A stretch of DNA of 38,201 nucleotides from Deltaproteobacteria bacterium (GTDB taxonomy: Bacteria; UBA10199; 2-02-FULL-44-16; JAAZCA01): contig JABGOS010000068.1 of NCBI GenBank assembly GCA_018645265.1, positions 1 through 38,201 on the forward strand, given 5' to 3'. A program made the translations under genes and the position numbers. The notes beneath the pieces are model-generated. The model did no database searches, had not been told where the DNA came from, and saw nothing but the letters and a program-made list of their open reading frames with translations. This document shows, piece by piece, positions 16,693-24,462 of this stretch. How positions within the stretch are numbered: position 1 is the stretch's first letter; each line of letters starts with the position of its first letter.

Positions 16693-17958
16693 CTAAACTA
16701 GTTTGATCACCAACGCTGTTATATCATCACGCGCAGGTAGAGGATCTATAAACGACTGGACATTCTCCACCAACACATCAACTATCTGTCGCGCTGTTCC
16801 AACAACTGCATCCTCCATACACTCTATCAGCCGATCGTGACCGAACATCTCTCCAGCCGAATTTCTCGCTTCAGTAATGCCGTCTGTATAAAGTAGAATC
16901 ACATCACCCTTCGATATTACCATCTGTTTACTATGGAAATAAGCCTTAGGTTGAATTCCCAAGAGCGGGTCTTCCGTGCTAGTCTCCTCAAACGTTTTAT
17001 TTGCACTTCTCCAAATTATGGGAGGAGGATGCCCTGCTGTCGTGTACTCAATCATCTGCCTGGATTTGATGTATTGAACATAGTTCATCGATATAAACTG
17101 CTCCGCCTGATACAGATCTTCATAAAGAATAGTATTTATCCTTTGCACCATGTCCGCAGGGGAGAAATCAGCATCCCGCTGTGCGCGAATCGCGGAACGA
17201 AATGCAGCCATAATCAATGCCGCACCTATGGAGTGACCAGAAACATCCGCGACAACAAAGGAGGGTCTTTTTTCATCGGCAATAAAACAATCGTAGTAAT
17301 CACCACCGACCCGTTCTGCAGTGATAAGCCTTCCCGCCACATCGAGACCACCTATTTTAGGAGATTCTGCAGGAAGGAGACGATATTGAATCTGCCTTGC
17401 AATCTCCAGCTGCTGTTTCAAGCGCTCAGTAGCCTGTCTCTCGATCATGAGCTGACTTATGTGAAGATATGCCGCTGCCTGGTTCGTCAATGTCGTCAGC
17501 AGTGTAAGATCATCTTGCGTAAAGGGAGTGCCATCAGTCCTATCTGTTACGTTGATTACACCTAGAGCCTCCTCCCCCACCTTCATCGGAAAACATGTAA
17601 CCGGCGCAGATATCAAGGAACTCGTTTTATAATGACCACGACCGGCCTCAGTACTTTGAGCCGTAATATCCTCTATCAGCACCGGTTCGCGGCTTACAAA
17701 GACCTTTCCTGAAATTCCCTCTCCGACCTTGACCACAGCATCCCGAATGATCTTCTCATCTAGACCTCTTGCAGCGGCTATTCTCAAAGCCCCAAGCTCA
17801 GGGTCGTAGGTCATAACTGAAGCCTTTTCAACGCCCAGCATCTTTACGACAACATCCAGGATAAGTTCGTAGATCTGATCAGGGTCTACGGCTTTTGCTA
17901 TCGCTTCACTTAAAGCGTGCACCGCATCCATAGGTCTATATGTGTTATTATCACTCAT
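16693..17958 (-). CDS. GAF-domain PP2C-type serine phosphatase (RsbU-like)
   Basis: The 421-residue protein has an N-terminal GAF sensor domain (about 20-165) and a SpoIIE/PP2C phosphatase domain (about 190-421). Metal-binding acidic residues are in GGDYYDCF, VVADVSGHS, LLYTDGITEAR and ARDDITALVI; AGHPPPII and the linker LEIARQIQYRLLP are typical of RsbU-like phosphatases. It should dephosphorylate the STAS protein encoded two genes upstream. Its ATG overlaps the TGA of the RsbW-like gene (ATGA), so the two are coupled. No membrane segment is seen, so it presumably senses a cytosolic ligand through the GAF domain. Confidence 0.93.
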   Translation of the reverse strand: MSDNNTYRPMDAVHALSEAIAKAVDPDQIYELILDVVVKMLGVEKASVMTYDPELGALRIAAARGLDEKIIRDAVVKVGEGISGKVFVSREPVLIEDITAQSTEAGRGHYKTSSLISAPVTCFPMKVGEEALGVINVTDRTDGTPFTQDDLTLLTTLTNQAAAYLHISQLMIERQATERLKQQLEIARQIQYRLLPAESPKIGGLDVAGRLITAERVGGDYYDCFIADEKRPSFVVADVSGHSIGAALIMAAFRSAIRAQRDADFSPADMVQRINTILYEDLYQAEQFISMNYVQYIKSRQMIEYTTAGHPPPIIWRSANKTFEETSTEDPLLGIQPKAYFHSKQMVISKGDVILLYTDGITEARNSAGEMFGHDRLIECMEDAVVGTARQIVDVLVENVQSFIDPLPARDDITALVIKLV

Positions 17959-18359
17959 AATTTATATTCCATCCTCATGTGATGCGTTCCGTCCACAATC
18001 TTACTTTCAACCTTCGACATCACCTGATGTATAATAAAAAGACCTCTTCCGTGATCAGCCATCTCGTCAGGTCCTGGTATAACCGGTTCTCCAATGCCGA
18101 CACCTTTATCTGTCACCTCCATCACAATAGAACCGTCACTCAGAACCAACGATATCTCTATAGGCAAATCCTCAACACCATCATGCGCATGAAATATAGC
18201 ATTATCCACTGCCTCAACAAGCGCCATACTACAAGGCAGAAGAGCTTTCTTCGGAAAGTCATTCTCATCAACCAACTTTTGGACTGATGAGATCCACTCT
18301 CGAAGAGGCGTTAGGTACCGCGTATCGCTCTTTATTTTAAACACACTTTGAAAATGCAT
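17955..18359 (-). CDS. RsbW-like anti-sigma factor serine kinase
   Basis: The 134-residue GHKL ATPase has an N-box ALVEAVDNAIFHA (Glu49, Asn53), G1 DKGVGIG and G2 HGRGLFII, the arrangement of anti-sigma factor kinases such as RsbW and SpoIIAB (HATPase_c_2). It would phosphorylate the STAS partner and release or bind a target protein. No sigma factor gene is adjacent, so the target may lie elsewhere or be one of the neighbouring regulators. It lies 15 bases after the STAS gene and overlaps the phosphatase gene by four bases. The Shine-Dalgarno is weak. Confidence 0.92.
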   Translation of the reverse strand: MHFQSVFKIKSDTRYLTPLREWISSVQKLVDENDFPKKALLPCSMALVEAVDNAIFHAHDGVEDLPIEISLVLSDGSIVMEVTDKGVGIGEPVIPGPDEMADHGRGLFIIHQVMSKVESKIVDGTHHMRMEYKL

Positions 18360-18374
18360 CTACGATACTCACAT

Positions 18375-18719
18375 TTATTTTATTTCATCAAAACGTTTAA
18401 CAGCCGTTTCAGAGTCCGAGCATACATCAAAGAGACGATGAAGTCTGGTAATTTCAAAAATCGTTTTGACATCATCCGACAGAGAGACAACTTTAACATC
18501 ACCATCCCTCTGACGAACACGCCTGAGCAACGATATCAAAACACCCAATCCCATAGAATCGATGAAATTTAGGTCCGTACAGTCTATAATAAACTGTGTA
18601 GATCCTCCGCTCACGAGATCATATGCGATCTTTTTAAATCCTGACACGGTATCCGCATCTAAACTTCCACCACATTCGATCACTTGAACATTACCCAGCT
18701 GTTTCACTTCGATATTCAT
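18375..18719 (-). CDS. STAS-domain anti-sigma factor antagonist (RsbV-like)
   Basis: The 114-residue single-domain STAS protein has the strand VIECGGSLDADT and the phosphorylation loop CTDLNFIDSMGLGVL, where Ser55 is the expected target of the neighbouring kinase. GGAGG stands seven bases before the ATG. It is the first of three partner-switching genes (antagonist, kinase, phosphatase) and begins 55 bases after the third sigma-54 activator gene on the same strand, so transcription could run through from that gene. Confidence 0.94.
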   Translation of the reverse strand: MNIEVKQLGNVQVIECGGSLDADTVSGFKKIAYDLVSGGSTQFIIDCTDLNFIDSMGLGVLISLLRRVRQRDGDVKVVSLSDDVKTIFEITRLHRLFDVCSDSETAVKRFDEIK

Positions 18720-18774
18720 ATTGTGCCTCCGTAATTAGATACCCCGTGTACAGTGAATTATGCACCACGTTGGT

Positions 18775-20157
18775 TCACCTTAATCCGTATAACTTAATTT
18801 TTCTGTAAAGGGTAGCCTGCCCAATTCTAAGCTTTCTGGCTGCCTCACTAACATTGCCTAAACACCTCTTCAGGGCAACCTCTATAGCATACTTTTCCAC
18901 CTGCTCCAGGGGAATAATCCTCTGTCCATCGAGAGGGGCCATGGATGGCTCCGGTAAAATTGAACCGTCAGACCTCTTAGATTCCTGCTGAATCTGTGGA
19001 GGCAAATGCGAAGGCTTCACCCTGCTATCATTGTTTAAGACAACGACACGCTCTATTACATTCTCAAGTTCCCTCACATTACCCTGCCACTGATAATTCA
19101 CCATAAGATCCATAGCCTGAGGTGCAAAATCTACAAATATCTTTTCATTTTTAACGGAATATTTATCGAGAAAAAACTTTGAAAGTAGCGGAATATCTTC
19201 CGCCCTTTCTCTGAGCGGAGGAATGTGTATCGGAACTACATTCAGTCTATAATACAGATCCTCTCTAAAAGCCCCACTCTTCACATCCTTCAATATCTCC
19301 CTGTTCGTCGCGGCAACAATTCTCACATCAACTGTAATCGGGTCATTTCCGCCAACCCTCATAAAAGTACGCTCCTGGAGAAACCTCAACAACTTCACTT
19401 GGAGAAGGGGATCCATCTCACTGATCTCATCTAAAAATAGAGTGCCACCATCAGCCCTCTCACAACTGCCTACATACCTCTTATCGGCACCAGTGTATGC
19501 GCCCCTTTCATGACCAAACAGTTCATTTTCCAAAAGTTCACGCGGTATTGCACCACAGTTTATATCCAAGAACTTCTTCTTACTCCTCGTACTGAGACTA
19601 TGGATGGCCTGCGCAACCAGTTCCTTTCCAGTACCGCTGTCACCAGTAATGAGAACTGTAGCATTGCTCTTGGCCACCATCTTGATCATGCCAAATATTT
19701 CCTGCATCTGTGGACTTTGACCAACTATATTTTCAAGGCCATTACTCCACCCTACCTGACTCTCAAGGAAAAAAACCCTCTTTGTCAAATCATAGAGTTT
19801 TATAGCATTCAGAATGACTGTCTTGAGTTTATCACCATCCACTGGATAGAAGAGGTAATCGAAGGAACCAGCCTTCATCGCTTCAACTGCTGATTCTGGG
19901 GACTTTGAACGAGTGATGATTACCACAGGAAGGTTATCATCCATTTCCTTAAAACCCTTGATAATTTTCGCCGTACCACTCGCATCTGTGCTTTCCACAA
20001 CTACAACCGCACAATCCGCCCCCTGAGCCTGCACCTGCCAATCGCTTCTTCTAGTTGGCATAATCGAAAGCCTCCACGGCCCATTCGATATTGCCTTCTC
20101 CATAGCGGGAGAGAGCTTTCTACCATCATGCAAAACTATGATCTTATTCTTTTCCAT
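18775..20157 (-). CDS. Sigma-54 activator with degenerate receiver domain
   Basis: The 460-residue protein has a receiver-like N-terminus, an AAA+ domain and a Fis-type HTH. The receiver lacks the acidic pocket (IIVLHDGRK instead of an Asp pair) and has no Asp at the phospho-acceptor strand, which reads AVVVVEST. The AAA+ domain is complete: Walker A GDSGTGKE, Walker B GTLFLDEIS, the sigma-54 loop as GAYTGA instead of GAFTGA, and REDLYYRLNV. The HTH is GNVSEAARKLRIGQATLYRKI. An ATG at 20157 is preceded by GGGAGAGG; the frame opens three codons earlier at a GTG inside that site. It lies 18 bases after the preceding activator gene. Phosphorylation-independent control is likely. Confidence 0.92.
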   Translation of the reverse strand: MEKNKIIVLHDGRKLSPAMEKAISNGPWRLSIMPTRRSDWQVQAQGADCAVVVVESTDASGTAKIIKGFKEMDDNLPVVIITRSKSPESAVEAMKAGSFDYLFYPVDGDKLKTVILNAIKLYDLTKRVFFLESQVGWSNGLENIVGQSPQMQEIFGMIKMVAKSNATVLITGDSGTGKELVAQAIHSLSTRSKKKFLDINCGAIPRELLENELFGHERGAYTGADKRYVGSCERADGGTLFLDEISEMDPLLQVKLLRFLQERTFMRVGGNDPITVDVRIVAATNREILKDVKSGAFREDLYYRLNVVPIHIPPLRERAEDIPLLSKFFLDKYSVKNEKIFVDFAPQAMDLMVNYQWQGNVRELENVIERVVVLNNDSRVKPSHLPPQIQQESKRSDGSILPEPSMAPLDGQRIIPLEQVEKYAIEVALKRCLGNVSEAARKLRIGQATLYRKIKLYGLR

Positions 20158-20175
20158 CGTATACACCTCTCCCTG

Positions 20176-21606
20176 TTAAAGAGCATTCTCATCATCCTTA
20201 AACCCATCGACCTCGATACCGTATTTTTTGATCAGCTTCTTAAAGTTGGACCGATCCATCTGAGCTCGATCAGATGCAAATGAAATATTGCCACTGGTTC
20301 TTTTCAGAAGTGCTGTTATGTACACTTTATTAAATGAAGCCATTGCCCTCCTCTTGGCCTCTTTATAGGGATACTGGGAAATATCGACATCACCCATATC
20401 TTCTGAAAGATAGAACGACTCTCCCAGAATACGCGGTGGAAGATCTGATATCTCTATATTATCACCCGTAGCTAGGACGACAGCCCTCTCTATAACATTT
20501 TCCAATTCTCTAACATTTCCCACCCATGAATAGTTCTGAAGAACTTGCAGTGCATCCACAGTGATGCGCTCGATCTTCTTCTTCATCTTCAAATTATATT
20601 TATTCAAAAAATGGTAAGCCAGCACAGGAACATCCTCTGTCCGTTCTCTAAGAGGTGGAAGAGTAAGTCCTATCACGTTGATGCGATAGTATAGATCTTC
20701 TCTAAACCTCTTCTCCTTGATAGCAATAGCCAGATCCCTGTTAGTTGCAGCGATCATTCTAACATCGACGTTATCGACAGCATTATCACCTACTGGTCTA
20801 ACCTCTCCCTCCTGCAATACACGCAGGAGTTTCACCTGAACGGTAGGTGGCACTTCGCCAATTTCATCGAGGAAGATCGTTCCGCCATTTGCCGCCTCAA
20901 AAAGTCCTTTCTTGTCGGCAATGGCTCCGGTGAAGGAACCCTTTTTATGACCAAACAGCTCACTCTCCAAAAGGTGAACTGGGATAGCTGAGCAGTTGAT
21001 GATCACGAATGGTTTATCTTTTCTCTTTGAACGAAAGTGAATAGCCCGCGCCACAAGTTCTTTGCCAGTACCGCTTTCGCCCTGTATGAGCACTGTCGAT
21101 TTTGTGGGTGCAATATTATCGATTATATCGAAGATCTCCTGCATCTTTTTACTCTTACCAATAAGCTCTTCATATGAACCCTCATCTCCACCCTTTCTCT
21201 CCAAAGCTCTAAGCTTCTGAATAAGAGCGAAACGTTCCATTGCCTTAGCGAGAATTATAGACACCCTATCTATATCGTCAAAGGGCTTGGTGAGATAATC
21301 GTATGCACCACGCTTCATAGCCATCACCGCCGTCTCCTCAGAACCGACGCCGGTCATCATAACAACTTCTGTCAAAATATTGTTTTGCTTCAGGTGTTCT
21401 AGGAGTTGCAAACCGGTAAAACCGGGCAATTTAATATCAACTACAGCAGCCTCAAAAACCTTTTTCCCCAATAGCTCCAAGGCTTCCTCGCCGCTCTTTG
21501 CTACCTGGCAGGTCCAGCCTCTATCCTTAGCCAACCGTTCAAATATTCTGACAATAGCATCATCATCATCGACGATAAGTAAGTTTGTATTTTTATAAAG
21601 GCTCAT
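20176..21606 (-). CDS. NtrC-family sigma-54-dependent response regulator
   Basis: The 476-residue protein has an intact receiver (acidic run DDDD at 13-16, phospho-acceptor Asp57 in VVDIKLPG, Lys in LTKPF), an AAA+ sigma-54 interaction domain (GESGTGKE, GSFTGA, GTIFLDEIGE, REDLYYRIN) and a C-terminal Fis-like region with LLKRTSGNISFASDRAQM. The HTH is somewhat divergent, with SFASDRAQMDRSNF in place of the more usual AARLLG helix. A TTG opens the frame two codons earlier, but the ATG at 21606 is preferred. It sits 39 bases after the first activator gene. Target promoters are not evident in the window. Confidence 0.94.
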   Translation of the reverse strand: MSLYKNTNLLIVDDDDAIVRIFERLAKDRGWTCQVAKSGEEALELLGKKVFEAAVVDIKLPGFTGLQLLEHLKQNNILTEVVMMTGVGSEETAVMAMKRGAYDYLTKPFDDIDRVSIILAKAMERFALIQKLRALERKGGDEGSYEELIGKSKKMQEIFDIIDNIAPTKSTVLIQGESGTGKELVARAIHFRSKRKDKPFVIINCSAIPVHLLESELFGHKKGSFTGAIADKKGLFEAANGGTIFLDEIGEVPPTVQVKLLRVLQEGEVRPVGDNAVDNVDVRMIAATNRDLAIAIKEKRFREDLYYRINVIGLTLPPLRERTEDVPVLAYHFLNKYNLKMKKKIERITVDALQVLQNYSWVGNVRELENVIERAVVLATGDNIEISDLPPRILGESFYLSEDMGDVDISQYPYKEAKRRAMASFNKVYITALLKRTSGNISFASDRAQMDRSNFKKLIKKYGIEVDGFKDDENAL

Positions 21607-21645
21607 CCGCAAAGACCCTAATAGTTTTAATGTACGCTATTGACG

Positions 21646-23046
21646 TTAAACTTCAGCTTCCAACTTCTTTTTCTTTATTTTTTCAACCAGTGTAGTTCTA
21701 TTCAGTTTCAGCAATGTAGCAGCTTTGTTCTTATTACCACCAGTCTTCTTAAGCGCACCGATTATTAGTTGCGACTCAAAATCATCGACAGCTTTCTTAA
21801 ACGACATACCTGCATCCGGAATATCAAGATCACCCTGACCACCAGATGAAGATGCACTAAAGACATCTCCAACCGATCCCTCGACAACCTTGGGGGGGAG
21901 GTCCTCAAGCGATATTACACTTCCCGACTTGAGCACAGCTAACCTTTCCATCATATTTTCAAGCTCCCTAACATTTCCCGGCCAGGCATAACTACAGAGA
22001 ACATCCATAGTTTCCTTGTTAATATCCTGAACACACTTATTAGCGGTGTTACAGCTTCTGTCTATAAAGTGGTGGATGAGAAGTGGAATATCACCGCCTC
22101 TATCCCTGAGCGGGGGAACATGGATTGGAATGACATTCAATCTGTAGTACAGATCTTCCCGAAATGTACGTTCTTTGACGGAACGATCAAGGTCCTGATT
22201 TGTTGCAGCAATAATTCGAACATTAACCTGATGAGTATTCGTCGATCCAACCGGATCAAATCTTTGTTCCTGTAAAACCCTCAACACCTTAACCTGCAAC
22301 TTCGGGCTCATATCCCCAATCTCATCCAGGAAGATACTCCCTTGATCCGCAGCATCAAACTTGCCCATCCTAGTCGCAACAGCACCGGTAAAGGAACCCT
22401 TGATGTGCCCAAACAACTCGCTTTCAAGCAGCTCCTCCGGTATTGCACCACAGTTAACAGTTATAAGAGGCTTATCTTTTCTAGGACTATTATAATGTAT
22501 GGCTCTAGCTACAAGTTCCTTTCCCGTACCACTCTCTCCAGTGATCAACACAGTCGAATCACTTTCAGAAACCTTCTCTATAAGATCGAAAACATTGGCC
22601 ATTTCATCGCTGGAACCTATGATATTTTCGAAATGATATTTTTCCCTCAGCTGCTTCTTAAGCAACCTGTTCTCCTCCTTCAATTGGCTATGTTCCAGAG
22701 CAGTAGCAATGAGGGAAGCAATATCGTCGAGCTCGAATGGTTTGGTAAGATAGTGATAGGCGCCTGCCTTCATCGCCTCGACGGCGGAAGTTATCGTGCC
22801 AAATCCGGTAAGCACAATGGAAACCACTGAAGGCTGCTCTTTCTTCATCTTTCTGATTAGCTCTATACCATCAAGCTTTGGCATGACCAGGTCGACGAGA
22901 GCTAGATCAATCGTCTCAGTACTAAGGATTTTGGTAGCCTCCTCACCATCCTTGGCGGTAAAAACATCATACTTGAGACCAGTGAGAAAGCGCTCAAGAG
23001 CTTTGCGAATCGCGACCTCATCATCGACGATCATTATACGAGTCAT
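21646..23046 (-). CDS. NtrC-family sigma-54-dependent response regulator, probable kinase partner
   Basis: The 466-residue protein is a canonical NtrC-type regulator. Its receiver has Asp8/Asp9, Asp52 in LVDLVMPKLDG and LTKPFE; the AAA+ domain has GESGTGKE, GSFTGA, GSIFLDEIGD and REDLYYRLN; the C-terminal HTH is GGNKNKAATLLKLNRTTL. AAGGGG precedes the ATG. It follows the PAS histidine kinase gene by 57 bases on the same strand, so it is the most likely cognate regulator. Two more activators follow, which makes the phospho-relay order uncertain. Confidence 0.95.
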   Translation of the reverse strand: MTRIMIVDDEVAIRKALERFLTGLKYDVFTAKDGEEATKILSTETIDLALVDLVMPKLDGIELIRKMKKEQPSVVSIVLTGFGTITSAVEAMKAGAYHYLTKPFELDDIASLIATALEHSQLKEENRLLKKQLREKYHFENIIGSSDEMANVFDLIEKVSESDSTVLITGESGTGKELVARAIHYNSPRKDKPLITVNCGAIPEELLESELFGHIKGSFTGAVATRMGKFDAADQGSIFLDEIGDMSPKLQVKVLRVLQEQRFDPVGSTNTHQVNVRIIAATNQDLDRSVKERTFREDLYYRLNVIPIHVPPLRDRGGDIPLLIHHFIDRSCNTANKCVQDINKETMDVLCSYAWPGNVRELENMMERLAVLKSGSVISLEDLPPKVVEGSVGDVFSASSSGGQGDLDIPDAGMSFKKAVDDFESQLIIGALKKTGGNKNKAATLLKLNRTTLVEKIKKKKLEAEV

Positions 23047-23103
23047 TACCTACCCCTTTCTCTATGTGATCCCAATGCTAATTTTTGCGGGCCACAACAT
23101 GTT

Positions 23104-24270
23104 TTATTCTTCTATGAACGCTGGCAATCTTATGACAAATTCAGTACCACCATCCTCAACATCCTCGAACTCAATAGTGCCTCCATGCTCCTTAACTATC
23201 CTATAGCTAATGGAAAGCCCAAGTCCGGTACCCTTACCAGGGTCCTTCGTGGTAAAGAACGGATCAAATATCTGCTCTTTAATACGACTATTGATACCCG
23301 CACCTGTATCCCTAACACGAATTGCAACAACCCTTCCCCCATCCTCAACACCGGTCGTCACAGCGAGCTTACCACCCTTCTCCATGGCATGACATGCATT
23401 TGTCATCAGATTTAGAAATACCTGCTGAAGCCTATTGGATGCACCCATCACGTATGGAAGTCGTCCAGCACCATCAAAAAACAATTCCACATTGAGCGAC
23501 TGCATCTCCCTTCGAATAAAGGGAAATACCTTTTCCAGTATTACGTTAATATCGAGCGGAGAATGCTCCCCATCCTTGGATATCCTTGAAAAATCCAACA
23601 GATCGGCAACAATTTTTTTACACCGTCCTGCGGCTTCTTCAATAACCTCAATATCGTTAATCACATCCTTATTACCCTTAACATCCTTCTTGAGGAGCTG
23701 GGTAAAGGCTATTATCCCCCCCAGAGGATTGTTGATCTCATGCGCAACGCCGCCAGCAAGCATACCTATTGCTGCCATTTTCTCCTGCTGTATGATCTCC
23801 CTCTGCAGACGTCTCTCCTCCGTTATATCCCTGTAATACAACACGACCGACACATCCTCCACATTCTTCGTGTACGGATAGACGCTCACTTCAAACTCAC
23901 GCTTTGCAATTTTATTACATAGGGAGGAGGTAATCTGTTCGCCATTCACTATTGATTGCTCAAGTGGACATCCGTCGCACGGAACCTTCCTTCCAGCAAA
24001 AACTTCATAGCATCTCCTATTTACAACCTCACGAATATCTTTCGAGCAGACAGCTGACAGAGCAATATTAGCTCTCATGATTTTATAGTCCTGAGAAACG
24101 ATCTGAACTGGAGAGGTTATAGCATCAAATGTGGATTCCCACATGTATTTGCCACGCTCAAGTATGCCTACAAGTTTTTCCAGGGCCTCATTACTTTTGA
24201 CTAAAGATTTCAACTCCTTCTCTAAACTCTTATAATCCACTGCTGCTGCTCTCTTTGATCCTTTCGGCAT
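23104..24270 (-). CDS. Soluble PAS-domain histidine kinase with Cys-rich PAS motif
   Basis: The 388-residue kinase has a short coiled-coil start, a PAS domain (about 45-150), a HisKA dimerisation domain with phospho-accepting His177 in GGVAHEINNPLGG, and a HATPase domain with NLMTNACHA, DTGAGI, FFTTKDPGKGTGLGL. There is no transmembrane segment or signal peptide, so it is cytosolic. The PAS domain contains RRCYEVFAGRKVPCDGCP with Cys87, Cys98 and Cys101, a spacing that could hold a metal or respond to redox state. GAGGAG precedes the ATG. It is first in a run with three sigma-54 activators and is divergent from the VWA lipoprotein gene. Confidence 0.95.
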   Translation of the reverse strand: MPKGSKRAAAVDYKSLEKELKSLVKSNEALEKLVGILERGKYMWESTFDAITSPVQIVSQDYKIMRANIALSAVCSKDIREVVNRRCYEVFAGRKVPCDGCPLEQSIVNGEQITSSLCNKIAKREFEVSVYPYTKNVEDVSVVLYYRDITEERRLQREIIQQEKMAAIGMLAGGVAHEINNPLGGIIAFTQLLKKDVKGNKDVINDIEVIEEAAGRCKKIVADLLDFSRISKDGEHSPLDINVILEKVFPFIRREMQSLNVELFFDGAGRLPYVMGASNRLQQVFLNLMTNACHAMEKGGKLAVTTGVEDGGRVVAIRVRDTGAGINSRIKEQIFDPFFTTKDPGKGTGLGLSISYRIVKEHGGTIEFEDVEDGGTEFVIRLPAFIEE

Positions 24271-24326
24271 ATCGCTCCTCTCATAATGAGAAATATCTAA
24301 TATAGATCAATAAGGCTAGCAATATT

Positions 24327-24390
24327 TTGACACCCACTTAACCATTTGATTTTATGATAAATTATGATAATTATTATATGGTGAGTGGGT
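24327..24390. promoter_or_regulatory. Possible operator: 13-14 bp inverted repeat overlapping a TTGACA box between divergent genes
   Basis: ACCCACTTAACCAT (24332-24345) and ATGGTGAGTGGGT (24378-24390) are inverted copies except for a small central difference, separated by 32 AT-rich bases. A perfect TTGACA (24327-24332) faces the VWA gene and its last base starts the left arm; TTTTAT lies 17 bases on and TATGAT 20 bases on, so the -10 box is uncertain. The region separates the histidine kinase gene (minus) from the VWA lipoprotein gene (plus). A dimeric regulator binding both arms, with looping, would fit. Confidence 0.4.
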
Positions 24391-24462
24391 AAAAAATGTC
24401 TCATACTTCCGTGACATATTGTATTTTCAAAAAATTGATGCTGTGCTAAATTGGGCGACACC

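Noticed and set aside
24271-24340. Sigma-54 promoter before the histidine kinase (minus-strand TTGC preceded by GTGGGTGTC)
   Set aside because: The GG-N10-GC spacing does not hold; the -24 box matches poorly.
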